The notes: generated by a model from the sequence alone, not told the origin. Positions 7,998 through 17,216 are shown, counted from the stretch's first letter. The stretch is DNA of 64,000 nt from CALSMU01 sp965230225 (GCA_965230225.1 CBDDKM010000006.1:124001-188000); one strand, 5' to 3'. Translations and numbers: made by a program.

Positions 7998-9248
7998 TTA
8001 ATCTAAAGGCTTTTCTGGACTAACTTTATTGATGTTGTTGCAGTTCATTTCTTTAGGCGAGCTCATGATTTTTAGGTGAGGCTTGGCATATTCTCCAATA
8101 CCTTCATATTCTCTGGCAATTTTACCCCATACCAAATGACAAGACCCATCATCTTCCTTTACCACGAATTGAACTCTTAGCGTTTTTCTTAAAATGATTC
8201 CAAATTTACTTTTAGAGATGTACCAATCTTTATCGTAAATGATCACTCTTTTGATTTCTCCGTAGTTACCAGTTTCTTTAGCTTCTGTTTTTACCAAAGA
8301 AACCAAACTACCATCCGAGCGCATGTTCTTATATGGCATTACAGCATCAATTCTACGTTGCTTTTCTTCAGCTTTCAATCTGGCATACTCCCCACTTGAT
8401 TCGAATTCAGTTAAGTCCTTTTTTCTGGCAGCGATATCATCTTTAACAGCAAGAAGACCTTTGTCACCTTCAAAAATATCTAGTAATGCATCAGCACGCT
8501 CGTTACACTCATCCAATGTTTTTAACGCTTGTGAGAATTCAATTCTTCCGGAAAGAGCACTGTAGAAATCCTTTTGGAACTTCTCAGTTCCTCTGTTTTC
8601 CTTTTGCCAGAAATCAGTGGCACTAACACTTCCCTTTAAGTCTGGTAGTAATTTACCGTTTAATGTTTCAGTTCCGGTAGCATAGAAATTCTCCATTCCC
8701 TCTACCTGTTTTTCCATGAAGCCATCTTCCAGGTTGTTGTCTTTGATTTGCTTTTTAATAGCATCAAAGTCTGCCTTCTTTACCTTTGGAATGTGCTCAG
8801 CGTAGTATGGGCTGGATTTAAGTTGACTAGCACTCGAATTCATTTTCATTAATTGATCCGAAAGGCTTTTTACCAGGTACATTTTATCGTACTTGGCTTT
8901 ATTGGTGGCATAAGTCTCTTCATACTCACTCAATAAATACCAACTTGGATCTAATTCTTTAATCTTGGTAATGGCCTCGTTACATTTTTCCAAATGGTCT
9001 CCATTGTAGCTCAAGTATCCTTTATCATCAATGTTCTCTGATACTGGATCCATGTGGTCCATGTACTGCTTGATCCATTCTTTGGCAGGACTCTTCTCCA
9101 TTTTTTTCTCGGCCTTCAAATCTTTCGCTCCTTTAGCGGTCGAAGAAGCTTTGTCTTTAACACTTTTTAATTTGTTAAACCCCGGTTGAGCGTATGCTCC
9201 CATACAGGTAGCCAGGGCCAATGCGGTTATGGTAAATGTTTTTCTCAT
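7998..9248 (-). CDS. Secreted helical protein of unknown function
   Basis: The protein has 416 residues with a signal peptide (MRKTFTITALALATCMGAYAQ, cleaved near 21). It is Lys/Glu-rich and largely helical from about 25 to 300, with stretches that look like coiled coil (KSVKDKASSTAKGAKDLKAEKK at the N-terminus of the mature chain). A C-terminal part of about 100 residues (KRVIIYDKDWYISKSKFG, CHLVWGKIAREYEG) looks like a small beta domain. No enzyme motif is visible and I do not recognise the family. It is transcribed alone, convergent with the upstream lipoprotein gene and divergent from the next gene, with 160 bp of intergenic DNA at its start. Confidence 0.6.
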   Translation of the reverse strand: MRKTFTITALALATCMGAYAQPGFNKLKSVKDKASSTAKGAKDLKAEKKMEKSPAKEWIKQYMDHMDPVSENIDDKGYLSYNGDHLEKCNEAITKIKELDPSWYLLSEYEETYATNKAKYDKMYLVKSLSDQLMKMNSSASQLKSSPYYAEHIPKVKKADFDAIKKQIKDNNLEDGFMEKQVEGMENFYATGTETLNGKLLPDLKGSVSATDFWQKENRGTEKFQKDFYSALSGRIEFSQALKTLDECNERADALLDIFEGDKGLLAVKDDIAARKKDLTEFESSGEYARLKAEEKQRRIDAVMPYKNMRSDGSLVSLVKTEAKETGNYGEIKRVIIYDKDWYISKSKFGIILRKTLRVQFVVKEDDGSCHLVWGKIAREYEGIGEYAKPHLKIMSSPKEMNCNNINKVSPEKPLD

Positions 9249-9410
9249 ATCGAATAATTTGGTCCTTCTAATTTAGATCAATGCCGAATCCAACCTTCTG
9301 AAATATTAGTATTTAGCAGCTTTTATTATTATTAGTCAGAATATTTTTCGAAACAGGTGTACCTTTTTAAGAAATTGACATTAAGAAGGTAAACACTAAC
9401 ACTTTAATTC

Positions 9411-10139
9411 ATGAAACACCTGTTATCCTTAGTCATGTTTTTCGCTGTTTTAGGACATGCAGAGGCCTGTTGTGGTGCCAATCAACATAAACTCTTTTTA
9501 CTGGGAAGTTCCGATGAAAAACTGGTGGTTGCCGAAATGAAATTATTTCGTTTTTGTAATAGAGGAGAAGGAGCCGGACCCAATAATGAATTTCATTGGA
9601 GAGGTGTGGTAAATGTGGGGTATTATCAGGGAGATTCAGTCAACCTGATTCAAAACCTGGATACCATTCGTTTTTTAGATTGTAAATGCACCTACAGAGT
9701 AGTGGATTCTTTGAGTCACTACCTGGATTCACTTCAGCCCTATCTGGATCAGGCTTATAAAGTAGCCGATAAGCTCCCGTCTTTTAAAGAAGCAGTGCCA
9801 ATGGAATATCAATACAATGGCCGTTCAGATACCCTGGATTATATTTCTTTTGTTGACGACTCAACACTAGGTGTAAATGGAAAAGTGATTCCTTTAACAG
9901 AGCCTTACTGGGGAGCTTGCGGATATTTAGCACACATCAATGATATTAGAACCTATCAATTAGGCTCGAAGTATTATACTTTACTCAACATAAGTTGTGG
10001 TTCTTCCCGTATCTCACTTGCCAGGCAGGAACAAAACCCTAAGCTTTTCAGAAACAAACAAGTTACTTACGATGGAGTAGAATGGCATGGAAATCAAAAG
10101 GGCATAATACTCCGCGGAAACCTCATGGAAAACAGGTAG
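9411..10139 (+). CDS. Cys-rich secreted protein of unknown function
   Basis: This 242-residue protein has a signal peptide (cleaved near AEA, residue 18-19) and begins its mature part with two adjacent Cys residues (ACCGAN). Further Cys residues occur in FCNRGEG, DCKCTYRV, ACGYL and SCGSS. An even number of Cys in an exported protein suggests disulphides. Most of the chain looks beta-rich. No family is recognised. It is a single gene that starts 160 bp from its divergent neighbour. Confidence 0.6.
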   Translation: MKHLLSLVMFFAVLGHAEACCGANQHKLFLLGSSDEKLVVAEMKLFRFCNRGEGAGPNNEFHWRGVVNVGYYQGDSVNLIQNLDTIRFLDCKCTYRVVDSLSHYLDSLQPYLDQAYKVADKLPSFKEAVPMEYQYNGRSDTLDYISFVDDSTLGVNGKVIPLTEPYWGACGYLAHINDIRTYQLGSKYYTLLNISCGSSRISLARQEQNPKLFRNKQVTYDGVEWHGNQKGIILRGNLMENR

Positions 10140-10277
10140 AACTTAAGATCGTAAATTATTGATAGACAAAAAGATGTCGTTGATCACAATACCATTGACA
10201 GGTAATCATGGATTCTGTATCTTAATAGCTCCCTATATTTAACTGACGATGAAAAAATCCCTTAACACTCCCCAAAA

Positions 10278-10634
10278 ATGTCTGACCTTATTAATGTTAA
10301 TGAAGAGCTAAAGCTGGCTACCATAAGCACCTATGGAGAAATTTCTGTGGAAGAAATCGCTCAGTCCATAGAAATGGTTAATCAATTGTATCTGGATGGA
10401 ATAATTGATAAAGTGATGGTGTTTGCCGATATGCAGGAAAAACTTCCCACGTTTGATGAACTTTATAAGGTGTCTAAAATATTCTCATCCGAATTAAAAA
10501 TCGCTTTGATGATGTCTAAGAACAAACAGCCGCTACAAGAATTAAAATTTTTAGAAATTACCAGTCAGAACAAAGGTAAGCCCGTTAAAATATTTAATTC
10601 CATGCACGAAGCTAATTCCTGGCTTTCTGAGTAG
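10278..10634 (+). CDS. STAS/SpoIIAA-like small cytoplasmic protein
   Basis: The protein has 118 residues with no signal peptide. It alternates strands and helices in the way of SpoIIAA-like or STAS-fold proteins: LKLATISTYGEIS, a helix (VEEIAQSIEMVNQLY), a strand VMVFADM, a helix, a strand ELKIALMM, and a final NSMHEANSWL helix. That last helix is characteristic of SpoIIAA-like proteins in Bacteroidota (often written F-x-x-x-x-E-A-x-x-W-L). A regulatory or protein-binding role is inferred. No conserved Ser of the partner-switch type is obvious. Confidence 0.55.
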   Translation: MSDLINVNEELKLATISTYGEISVEEIAQSIEMVNQLYLDGIIDKVMVFADMQEKLPTFDELYKVSKIFSSELKIALMMSKNKQPLQELKFLEITSQNKGKPVKIFNSMHEANSWLSE

Positions 10635-10706
10635 CGTATCAATTCCCTCGTTATGTTTTTATGGAATTTGATGATGCACTTCACCTAATTTGAAAAATAA
10701 AAGAAA

Positions 10707-11183
10707 ATGAAATTACCCGCCATTATTGTAGCCATATTAATTGCTACCATTTCAATTGCTCAGGATCAACCAGACTGCAGTACTATTAAGCTTAAAACTC
10801 AAGAAGAAGTTAACGCAGCAGAACCATGTGTTAATCAACTATGCGATCTGGTGTTGTCAAAACCACTTGGAGAATCTGGAGAAAAAGGACACGAAGCACG
10901 TAAAACCATCTTAAGCTGGATGGATAAATCTCCCAAGCATGCTTTTTCCATTAATAATAAAATGATGAAACTCTGCGAAGGGGAGAATGTACTATTATTT
11001 GGTGTATACATGACTTGCCTTGCTAAAGGAGCCATTGAAAATGGAAAAGGATTCGAGAAAAAATCATTGGAACTATTCGTTAAATACGTTCGAAACGTAG
11101 ACAATAAAGTATACGAAACCACTGCTATTCGTAAGCTAATTCAGGATTGGGAAAAAGGTAAAGTAGAAAAGTACCTGAATTAA
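10707..11183 (+). CDS. Small exported protein of unknown function
   Basis: This 158-residue protein has a signal peptide (MKLPAIIVAILIATISIAQ) and a mostly helical mature domain that contains four Cys residues (PDCSTI, EPCVNQLCDLV, KLCEGEN) plus one in TCLAKG. The central part (LSWMDKSPKHAFSINNKMMKLC) resembles small helical exported proteins seen in Bacteroidota, but I cannot name a family. It is a stand-alone gene with 72 bp upstream and 174 bp downstream. Confidence 0.55.
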   Translation: MKLPAIIVAILIATISIAQDQPDCSTIKLKTQEEVNAAEPCVNQLCDLVLSKPLGESGEKGHEARKTILSWMDKSPKHAFSINNKMMKLCEGENVLLFGVYMTCLAKGAIENGKGFEKKSLELFVKYVRNVDNKVYETTAIRKLIQDWEKGKVEKYLN

Positions 11184-11231
11184 GGTGTTGATATCTAGAG
11201 GGTTAGTTTGTGTTCCATTTGTCAGTTTGAA

Positions 11232-11249
11232 ACATGATTTATATCATGT
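11232..11249. promoter_or_regulatory. Perfect inverted repeat, candidate operator
   Basis: ACATGAT-TTAT-ATCATGT is a perfect 7-bp inverted repeat with a 4-bp spacer, about 60 bp upstream of the promoter of the iron-type operon. Its position fits an activator or upstream repressor site. The binding protein is unknown. Confidence 0.4.
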
Positions 11250-11268
11250 AACACTCCTGTTTTTAAAG

Positions 11269-11288
11269 AATACCATTTTTGTGGTATT
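11269..11288. promoter_or_regulatory. Inverted repeat overlapping -33 box, candidate repressor operator
   Basis: AATACCA-TTTTTG-TGGTATT is a perfect 7-bp inverted repeat (spacer 6). Its right arm runs into the -33 TTG of the operon promoter, a classic repressor position. Because the operon looks like an iron-uptake operon, a metal-responsive repressor is the natural guess. Confidence 0.5.
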
Positions 11289-11317
11289 GCCCCCTCAATA
11301 GTTCGACCATATATTTG
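11287..11317 (+). promoter_or_regulatory. Bacteroidota promoter of the DUF4856/imelysin operon
   Basis: A TTG at 11287-11289 is followed after 20 bp by TATATTTG at 11310-11317, an exact match to the Bacteroidota -7 element TAnnTTTG. It precedes the DUF4856 gene by 40 bp. Confidence 0.65.
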
Positions 11318-11357
11318 CCTCAGAAAATTTATTTAAACTAATTCTAAATAAGGAGGT

Positions 11358-12578
11358 ATGAATATTAAAACGATAGGATCAATTGCAGTAGCAGGTTTAG
11401 TATTGATCGGGACGGGATGTAAAAAGAAAGGGTGTACGGACCCTGTAGCTTCAAATTATAATTCAGAAGCAAAGAAGGATGATGGAACTTGCGAGTACGA
11501 TACTGCAAATGACGAATACGTTGTACCTACCACTTATGCATTTACTGATGATGCAGGAAATAGTACAGTAAGTTATAGCGGACAGCAAATTAGATTAGAA
11601 ATGTTGAGTGAAATGACCACTTACATGAAAACTGCTAACACTGCTGGAACTGCTGTTTCTGCCACTACTCTTAAAGATATGTATGCCAATAACGCCTATT
11701 CATGGACTGATGCTCCTGGTTTAGGAATGACTGGTTCTACTAAACAGTTGAAGAACAAAACCGCAGCTGGAGATGTAGGAATCCAGGCCATGTTCGAAGT
11801 ATATATGGATTCTCTTGGAGCAATTAGCGCTACCACTCAGATGGGAGTAGAAGATGGAGCTCCTGGAGTAGCAGGTGTTTACCCTAACGATGGAGTAAAA
11901 GGACCATATTTAATGTCGTCTGATGGAGTAGAGTACACTCAGATTATCGAAAAAGGATTAATGTGTGCCGTATTCATGAACCAAATGACTGTTAACTATT
12001 TAGGAACAGTTGGTGATGATGATAACACTACAGCAGTTGACCCGGGTGCTGGTAAATACTACACAGAAATGGAGCACCACTGGGATGAAGCTTACGGGTA
12101 CTTCACTTCTGAAATCGATTACCCAACAAATGGAACAGACAGGTTCTGGGGTAAATATGCAGATGGACGTGAGGCTTTATTAGGTTCGGCTACAAAAATT
12201 GCTGATGCATTCAGAACGGGAAGAGCAGCAATTGCTAACGATGATTATACTGTGAGAGATGCTCAAATTACCATCATCAGAGATGAAATGGAAAAGGTTT
12301 GTGCAGGATCTGCAATTCACTACCTGAACTATGCTAAGGCTCACATTGGAGATCACACTGCAAGAAACCACGCTATTTCTGAAGCAGTTGCCTTCTTAGA
12401 AGGGTTGAAGTATGGATACAATGCAGTAAACGGAAACGGAATGACTGCAGCTCAAATTGATGTTGCCCTTGGACACATTGGACCGGACTTTAATAATGTT
12501 ACTTTAATGAACTTGCAATCTGCCATTGATGAGATTGCTAACAATACAGGATTAAGCAGTGTTGCATCAAGTCTGTAA
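11358..12578 (+). CDS. DUF4856 lipoprotein of iron-uptake type operon
   Basis: This 406-residue lipoprotein has its lipid Cys at 21 (IGTGC). A short GCTDPVASNYN...DDGTC motif (about 25-46), common near the surface anchors of Bacteroidota proteins, follows. The rest matches DUF4856: VVPTTYAF, VSYSGQQIRLEMLSEM, a MYANNAYSWT region, and helical blocks to the end. DUF4856 proteins typically sit beside imelysin-like lipoproteins and FecA-like receptors, as here, and are thought to help outer-surface iron or haem acquisition; the biochemical role is not known. AGGAGG at 11351-11356 resembles a Shine-Dalgarno but is only one base from the ATG, too close for normal use. A hairpin terminator separates it from the imelysin gene, so it may be expressed at a higher level than the rest of the operon. 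Confidence 0.8.
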   Translation: MNIKTIGSIAVAGLVLIGTGCKKKGCTDPVASNYNSEAKKDDGTCEYDTANDEYVVPTTYAFTDDAGNSTVSYSGQQIRLEMLSEMTTYMKTANTAGTAVSATTLKDMYANNAYSWTDAPGLGMTGSTKQLKNKTAAGDVGIQAMFEVYMDSLGAISATTQMGVEDGAPGVAGVYPNDGVKGPYLMSSDGVEYTQIIEKGLMCAVFMNQMTVNYLGTVGDDDNTTAVDPGAGKYYTEMEHHWDEAYGYFTSEIDYPTNGTDRFWGKYADGREALLGSATKIADAFRTGRAAIANDDYTVRDAQITIIRDEMEKVCAGSAIHYLNYAKAHIGDHTARNHAISEAVAFLEGLKYGYNAVNGNGMTAAQIDVALGHIGPDFNNVTLMNLQSAIDEIANNTGLSSVASSL

Positions 12579-12595
12579 ATATTAATTATGAATTT

Positions 12596-12629
12596 AAAAA
12601 CTCCATTGGATTTTTCCGATGGAGTTTTT
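12596..12629 (+). terminator. Intra-operon hairpin terminator
   Basis: AAAAACTCCAT and ATGGAGTTTTT form an 11-bp stem with a 12-nt loop and end in a T run. It lies between the DUF4856 and imelysin genes and probably terminates part of the transcripts, which would lower expression of the receptor relative to the lipoprotein. Confidence 0.75.
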
Positions 12630-12658
12630 GTGCTAATAAAAGAATAAGAATTTTGAAG

Positions 12659-13795
12659 ATGCGAAAAAGATTACAATCCACTTTAACCACTCTAATGATT
12701 TTAGGGGCCATGATGTTTTATGCAGCTTGTGGAGATAACGATCCGGACGATCCTCAGGTTGATCCGGAAAGCTACGATAGAGCAGCTATGTTGAACAACC
12801 TTGCAGATAATTACATTGTGCCATCCTACAATAATTACGTCTTACAAACCGATTCTCTAAAGAACGTAGTGAACAGCTTTACTGCTTCACCTTCTTTGTC
12901 TGGTTTGCTGGATGTTCGTAACCAGTGGAAAGAGGCATTGTTAACCTGGCAAGACGTAGCGTTTTTAGAATTCGGACCGGCAGAAAGCATTAGCTTAAGA
13001 GGTCAAACCAATGTTTACCCAATAGATACAACTGTAATTATCGATAACATTACAACAGGATCTTATGATCTTCAATTACCTGCTAATTTTGTTGGGAAAG
13101 GATTTCAGGCATTGGACTTCTTATTATACAAGCCTGGTTTCACTGATCAGGATATCGTAGATTATTATACCAACAATGCAAATGCAGTTAGTTACATACA
13201 AGACGTGGCAACAGAGCTTTATACCAATGCTGATTACGTATACAGTCAATGGCAGTCATCTTACACAGCTACATTTAAAGGAAGTAACACAAGTAATGCT
13301 CAAGGTAGCTCGGTGAGTAACATGGTTAATGCCTTAAGCATGCACTACGAAACTTATGTTAGAAAGGGTAAAGTTGGATTACCATCAGGTGCTTTTAACG
13401 GATTTTCTCAAACTCCAATGCCAGATCATGTAGAGGCATATTACTATGGGCAATCTCTACCATTTGCAGTTAGAGAAATGGTAGCCATTGGTAAGTACAT
13501 TAGGGGAGAAGGATATACCACAGGAACCAACGGACAAGGGTTGGATGATTACCTGAACCATGTGGAGGCTCAATCAGGAGGACAAAACTTATCAGTGGTA
13601 ATAGATAGCCAGATTACGGTTATCATCTCTAATATGAATGCCATTAATGATCCGTTGAGTGATGAAGTGGTAAATAATACACAAGGAGTTGAAACCTTAT
13701 ACCAAAGTATGCAGTTATTGGTTCCTTACATTAAAGTGGATTTAACCGCAGCATTAGGTGTATTGGTAACTTATCAGGACAACGACGGAGATTAA
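12659..13795 (+). CDS. Imelysin-like lipoprotein (peptidase M75 family fold)
   Basis: The start is the ATG at 12659 (MRKRLQSTL); a TTG two codons upstream is possible but not needed. The signal ends with YAAC, making Cys24 the lipidation site. The 378-residue protein is all-helical and follows the imelysin plan. The conserved GxHxxE motif of imelysins appears as GFQALDFLLY (about residue 148), so the His is replaced by Gln and the Glu by Asp. Imelysin-like proteins bind iron or help haem uptake at the cell surface, and with these replacements metal binding would be altered. The gene is followed after 4 bp by a TonB-dependent receptor gene, so the two are almost certainly co-translated partners. 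Confidence 0.8.
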   Translation: MRKRLQSTLTTLMILGAMMFYAACGDNDPDDPQVDPESYDRAAMLNNLADNYIVPSYNNYVLQTDSLKNVVNSFTASPSLSGLLDVRNQWKEALLTWQDVAFLEFGPAESISLRGQTNVYPIDTTVIIDNITTGSYDLQLPANFVGKGFQALDFLLYKPGFTDQDIVDYYTNNANAVSYIQDVATELYTNADYVYSQWQSSYTATFKGSNTSNAQGSSVSNMVNALSMHYETYVRKGKVGLPSGAFNGFSQTPMPDHVEAYYYGQSLPFAVREMVAIGKYIRGEGYTTGTNGQGLDDYLNHVEAQSGGQNLSVVIDSQITVIISNMNAINDPLSDEVVNNTQGVETLYQSMQLLVPYIKVDLTAALGVLVTYQDNDGD

Positions 13796-13799
13796 ATAA

Positions 13800-16217
13800 A
13801 TGAATAGATTATTGCTCATATTACTTCTTGCCCCTATTAGCCTGTTCGCTCAGAATAAGGGTGTGATTTCTGGGGTGGTGAGCAATTCTTCTAATCATAC
13901 AAAAGTTGCTTTTTGTAATATCTACATCAAAGAAGCAGAGAAGCTTTACACTACCAACGAAATTGGAGCTTTCAAATCGGAAAAGCTTCCTTATGGAGAG
14001 TATACTCTGATTCTTCAACAGGTGGGGTATCATACCTCAGAAGTGAAGGTTACTTTGAACAAAGAAAAAGTAAAGCTAAAGTGCAGCCTAATTGGTACAG
14101 AGCATGTTCTGGAACAATTTGTTGTAAAAGATTCCAGTAAATGTTCTGATTTTTCCAGAAGAATGAGAGCCATCGAAGGGGTAACCATTAGTCAGGGAAA
14201 GAAGAGTGAAATTATTGCCATTGATGCGGTAGTGGGGAATTTGGCGACCAACTCTGGAAGACAGATTTACAGTAAAATTCCGGGACTAAACATTTGGGAA
14301 AGTGATGGAGCAGGAATTCAGTTAGGAATAGGAGGAAGAGGGTTAAACCCAAGCAGAACATCTAACTTTAATACCCGTCAAAATGGGTACGACATTAGTG
14401 CAGATGCCCTTGGTTACCCAGAAAGTTATTATACTCCACCTAGTGAAGCCATTTCGGAAATTCAATTGATTAGAGGAGCTGCTTCTCTTCAATTCGGAAC
14501 TCAGTTTGGAGGTTTACTTAACTTCGTTACTAAAACAGGTAATCCAGATAAAAAGATCGAGGTAACAGCCCGTCAAACAGCAGGTTCATTTAAACTGCTT
14601 AACACATTTGTAAGTGTAGGAGGAGATCACAATAACTGGAATTATTATACCTACTATCAAAGAAAAACAGGAAATGACTGGAGACCAAACTCTGGCTTCC
14701 ATGTGGAAACGGCAGGATTAAACGTAAGAAAGTATTTTACTGAAAATACTTCGGTTAGATTGGAGCTAACCAGAATGGCTTATACTACTCAACAACCTGG
14801 TGGTTTAACGGATTTACAATTCAATTTGGACCCTACAGTTTCTCTTAGAGATCGTAACTGGTTTAGAGTAAACTGGAATTTGGGAGCTGTTAATTTTGAT
14901 CACGAGTTCAATTCATCTACCAAGTTAAACTCCAGGTTCTTTGGGTTAATAGCTTCGAGAGAAGCTCTTGGGTTTTTAGGGCAGATTAATCGAATAGACC
15001 CAATGACGGAAAGAGATCTAATTTCCGGTCACTTTAAAAACTTTGGTAACGAAACCAGATTATTACACCGTTATTTGGTAAATGATTTACCATGGGCCAT
15101 GTTATTTGGTGTTAGGTATTATCAAGGGTATAATTGGAGTAGACAAGGTCTTTCTACCGATGGCGATGGTCCTGATTTCTTCTACATCAACCCGGATAAT
15201 CTGGAAGGATCAGATTACAAGTTTCCAAGTAAAAACATTTCTGCTTTTGCTGAGCACATTTTTAATATAACAGAAGAGCTAAGTGTAACACCAGGAGTTC
15301 GTTTTGAACACATTCATACCAGAGCAGACGGAGTATATAGAGATATGGTGTACAACCTGGCCGGACAAGTTATTTTTGACACTAACTATACCGATGTTAA
15401 GGAGAATAAAAGATCATTTCTGATTGGAGGGATAGGGTTGAATTATAGAATTAGCGATACCATTGAGTTTTACTCGAACTTTTCTCAAAATTATAGAAGC
15501 ATCAATTTTACCGATATGCAAATTCAGAATCCAAACTTTAGAATTGATCCGGATTTGGAAGATGAAAGAGGGTATAATTTTGATTTCGGAATGCGTGGAG
15601 GAATCAGTAATAAGTTGAACTATGATGTTTCCGTATTTGTGTTGTCGTATGCCAATAGAATTGGAACAACCATACAGGTGGACCCAACATGGTTTACTCC
15701 ATACCAGTATAGAACAAATATATCTAAGTCGTTAACCAGAGGAGTAGAGGCCATGGTAGAAACTGATTTGGCCAAAGTGTTCATTTCTGATACTTCCAAG
15801 TACTCTTTCAGACCGTTTGTAAATGTTTCTTTTACCGATGCAGAGTACATCGACTCCGAAGAGGCAGCTTACGAAGGGAAGAAAGTGGAATTGGTACCTC
15901 CGTTCAATTTAAAGACGGGAATTACTTTTGCTTACAAATCCCTTTCTGTTAGCTATCAGTACTCCTTTACACAGGAGCATTATTCGGATGCAACTAATTC
16001 TGAGCAACAAGCCAATGCTGTTAACGGAATGATTCCAGCCTATAGCATCATGGATTTATCTCTTAGATGGAAACACAAATTTTTACAGGTAGAAACTGGA
16101 GTAAACAACCTAACTAACGAAAGCTATTTTACCAGAAGAGCTACCGGATACCCTGGTCCAGGTATTATTCCATCGGCACCTAGAAACTTCTACTTTACAC
16201 TTCAAATTCAGATATAA
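13800..16217 (+). CDS. TonB-dependent outer-membrane receptor, FecA-like
   Basis: This 805-residue receptor has a signal peptide (ending LFAQ, about 18), a carboxypeptidase-regulatory-like beta-sandwich (about 20-105: GVISGVVSNSSNHTKVAFCNIYI), a plug domain (about 115-240) and a 22-strand barrel to a C-terminal beta strand (FYFTLQIQI). The plug contains YSKIPGLNIWESDGAG, GIGGRGLNP and IQLIRGAASLQFG, and the FNTRQNGYDISADALGYPE segment seen in FecA-type iron chelate receptors of Bacteroidota. Substrate (a ferric chelate or haem) is inferred from the imelysin/DUF4856 partners. It is energised by TonB, which is not encoded in the window. The membrane hydroxylase gene follows after 57 bp. Confidence 0.88.
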   Translation: MNRLLLILLLAPISLFAQNKGVISGVVSNSSNHTKVAFCNIYIKEAEKLYTTNEIGAFKSEKLPYGEYTLILQQVGYHTSEVKVTLNKEKVKLKCSLIGTEHVLEQFVVKDSSKCSDFSRRMRAIEGVTISQGKKSEIIAIDAVVGNLATNSGRQIYSKIPGLNIWESDGAGIQLGIGGRGLNPSRTSNFNTRQNGYDISADALGYPESYYTPPSEAISEIQLIRGAASLQFGTQFGGLLNFVTKTGNPDKKIEVTARQTAGSFKLLNTFVSVGGDHNNWNYYTYYQRKTGNDWRPNSGFHVETAGLNVRKYFTENTSVRLELTRMAYTTQQPGGLTDLQFNLDPTVSLRDRNWFRVNWNLGAVNFDHEFNSSTKLNSRFFGLIASREALGFLGQINRIDPMTERDLISGHFKNFGNETRLLHRYLVNDLPWAMLFGVRYYQGYNWSRQGLSTDGDGPDFFYINPDNLEGSDYKFPSKNISAFAEHIFNITEELSVTPGVRFEHIHTRADGVYRDMVYNLAGQVIFDTNYTDVKENKRSFLIGGIGLNYRISDTIEFYSNFSQNYRSINFTDMQIQNPNFRIDPDLEDERGYNFDFGMRGGISNKLNYDVSVFVLSYANRIGTTIQVDPTWFTPYQYRTNISKSLTRGVEAMVETDLAKVFISDTSKYSFRPFVNVSFTDAEYIDSEEAAYEGKKVELVPPFNLKTGITFAYKSLSVSYQYSFTQEHYSDATNSEQQANAVNGMIPAYSIMDLSLRWKHKFLQVETGVNNLTNESYFTRRATGYPGPGIIPSAPRNFYFTLQIQI

Positions 16218-16274
16218 ACAAAAATTGCTTACTTTCTAACTCACCTAACAAGCAAGATAAACGAAAGCAAATAA

Positions 16275-17216
16275 ATGGAAACGTTAGAAAATGGTTGGGA
16301 GCAGGTTGTATCTTATATCCTGAACATCGAAAAAAGGACCTATTGGGCTTTTTTGATCAGTTCTGGTGTAATTGCCTTTTTTGTTTATCTCGCTCAAAAA
16401 AGGAGAGAATCCTTTTTCGCTTACCTGTTGAATAAAAAAGTATGGTTGAGTCAATCTGCTGGGGTGGATTATGCGCTGGTGGTATTTAATGCATTTATTA
16501 AGGTAATTCTGTTGGGGGCATTTGCCGTGTACGGACTAAGACTAACCTACGAAGTAACCTATCATTTAGAGGTTTGGTTTGGGCAACCGATCTCCCTTTC
16601 ACAAACAGAAGTGTTGATCTATTATTCTATTGCATTATTATTGGCAAAAGATTTCTCCTTTTTTATTGTGCACTATGCTGCTCACAAAATCCCCTTTTTG
16701 TGGGAGTTTCATAAAATTCATCATTCGGCAACTTCATTAAACCCATTTACACAGTACAGGCTCCATCCAGTAGAGCTGATTATTAATAACATTGTGGCTA
16801 TTGTGGTATTTGCATTAGTCACTGGATTATTCGATTTTTTATCCGACGAAAAAGTAGAGCAATACACCATATACGGAATAGGAGTGGCAGCCTTTTTGTT
16901 TTTAAGCTTAGGAGCCAACTTAAGGCATTCTCACGTAAAGCTGAAATATCCATCCTGGCTGGAGAAGTTTTTAATTAGCCCATACCAGCATCAAATACAT
17001 CACAGCAATGCGCCGGAACACTACAACAAAAACATGGGAGGTAAATTTGCCTTTTGGGATTTGATGTTTGGTACTTTAATTCGCTCAAAAGAGGTAGAGA
17101 AAGTAGAATTTGGGTTAGGAGAGGAAGATAAAGACTACGATACCTTTGCAAAAAACCTGATCATTTCTCCCATAAAGAACTTGGGCAGAATGCTTAACCC
17201 TTTCAAAAAGAAATAA
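16275..17216 (+). CDS. Membrane fatty acid hydroxylase/sterol desaturase family protein
   Basis: This 313-residue integral membrane protein has about five or six hydrophobic segments. The three His clusters of the di-iron fatty acid hydroxylase superfamily are visible: HYAAHK (about 132-137), HKIHH (about 145) and HQIHH (about 238), followed by HYNKNMGGKFAFWDLMFGT, which is typical of the C-terminus. The superfamily uses di-iron and O2 to hydroxylate or desaturate lipids. Its place at the end of an iron-uptake operon fits an iron-dependent enzyme, but the lipid substrate cannot be told. It converges with siaC, 22 bp away. Confidence 0.85.
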   Translation: METLENGWEQVVSYILNIEKRTYWAFLISSGVIAFFVYLAQKRRESFFAYLLNKKVWLSQSAGVDYALVVFNAFIKVILLGAFAVYGLRLTYEVTYHLEVWFGQPISLSQTEVLIYYSIALLLAKDFSFFIVHYAAHKIPFLWEFHKIHHSATSLNPFTQYRLHPVELIINNIVAIVVFALVTGLFDFLSDEKVEQYTIYGIGVAAFLFLSLGANLRHSHVKLKYPSWLEKFLISPYQHQIHHSNAPEHYNKNMGGKFAFWDLMFGTLIRSKEVEKVEFGLGEEDKDYDTFAKNLIISPIKNLGRMLNPFKKK

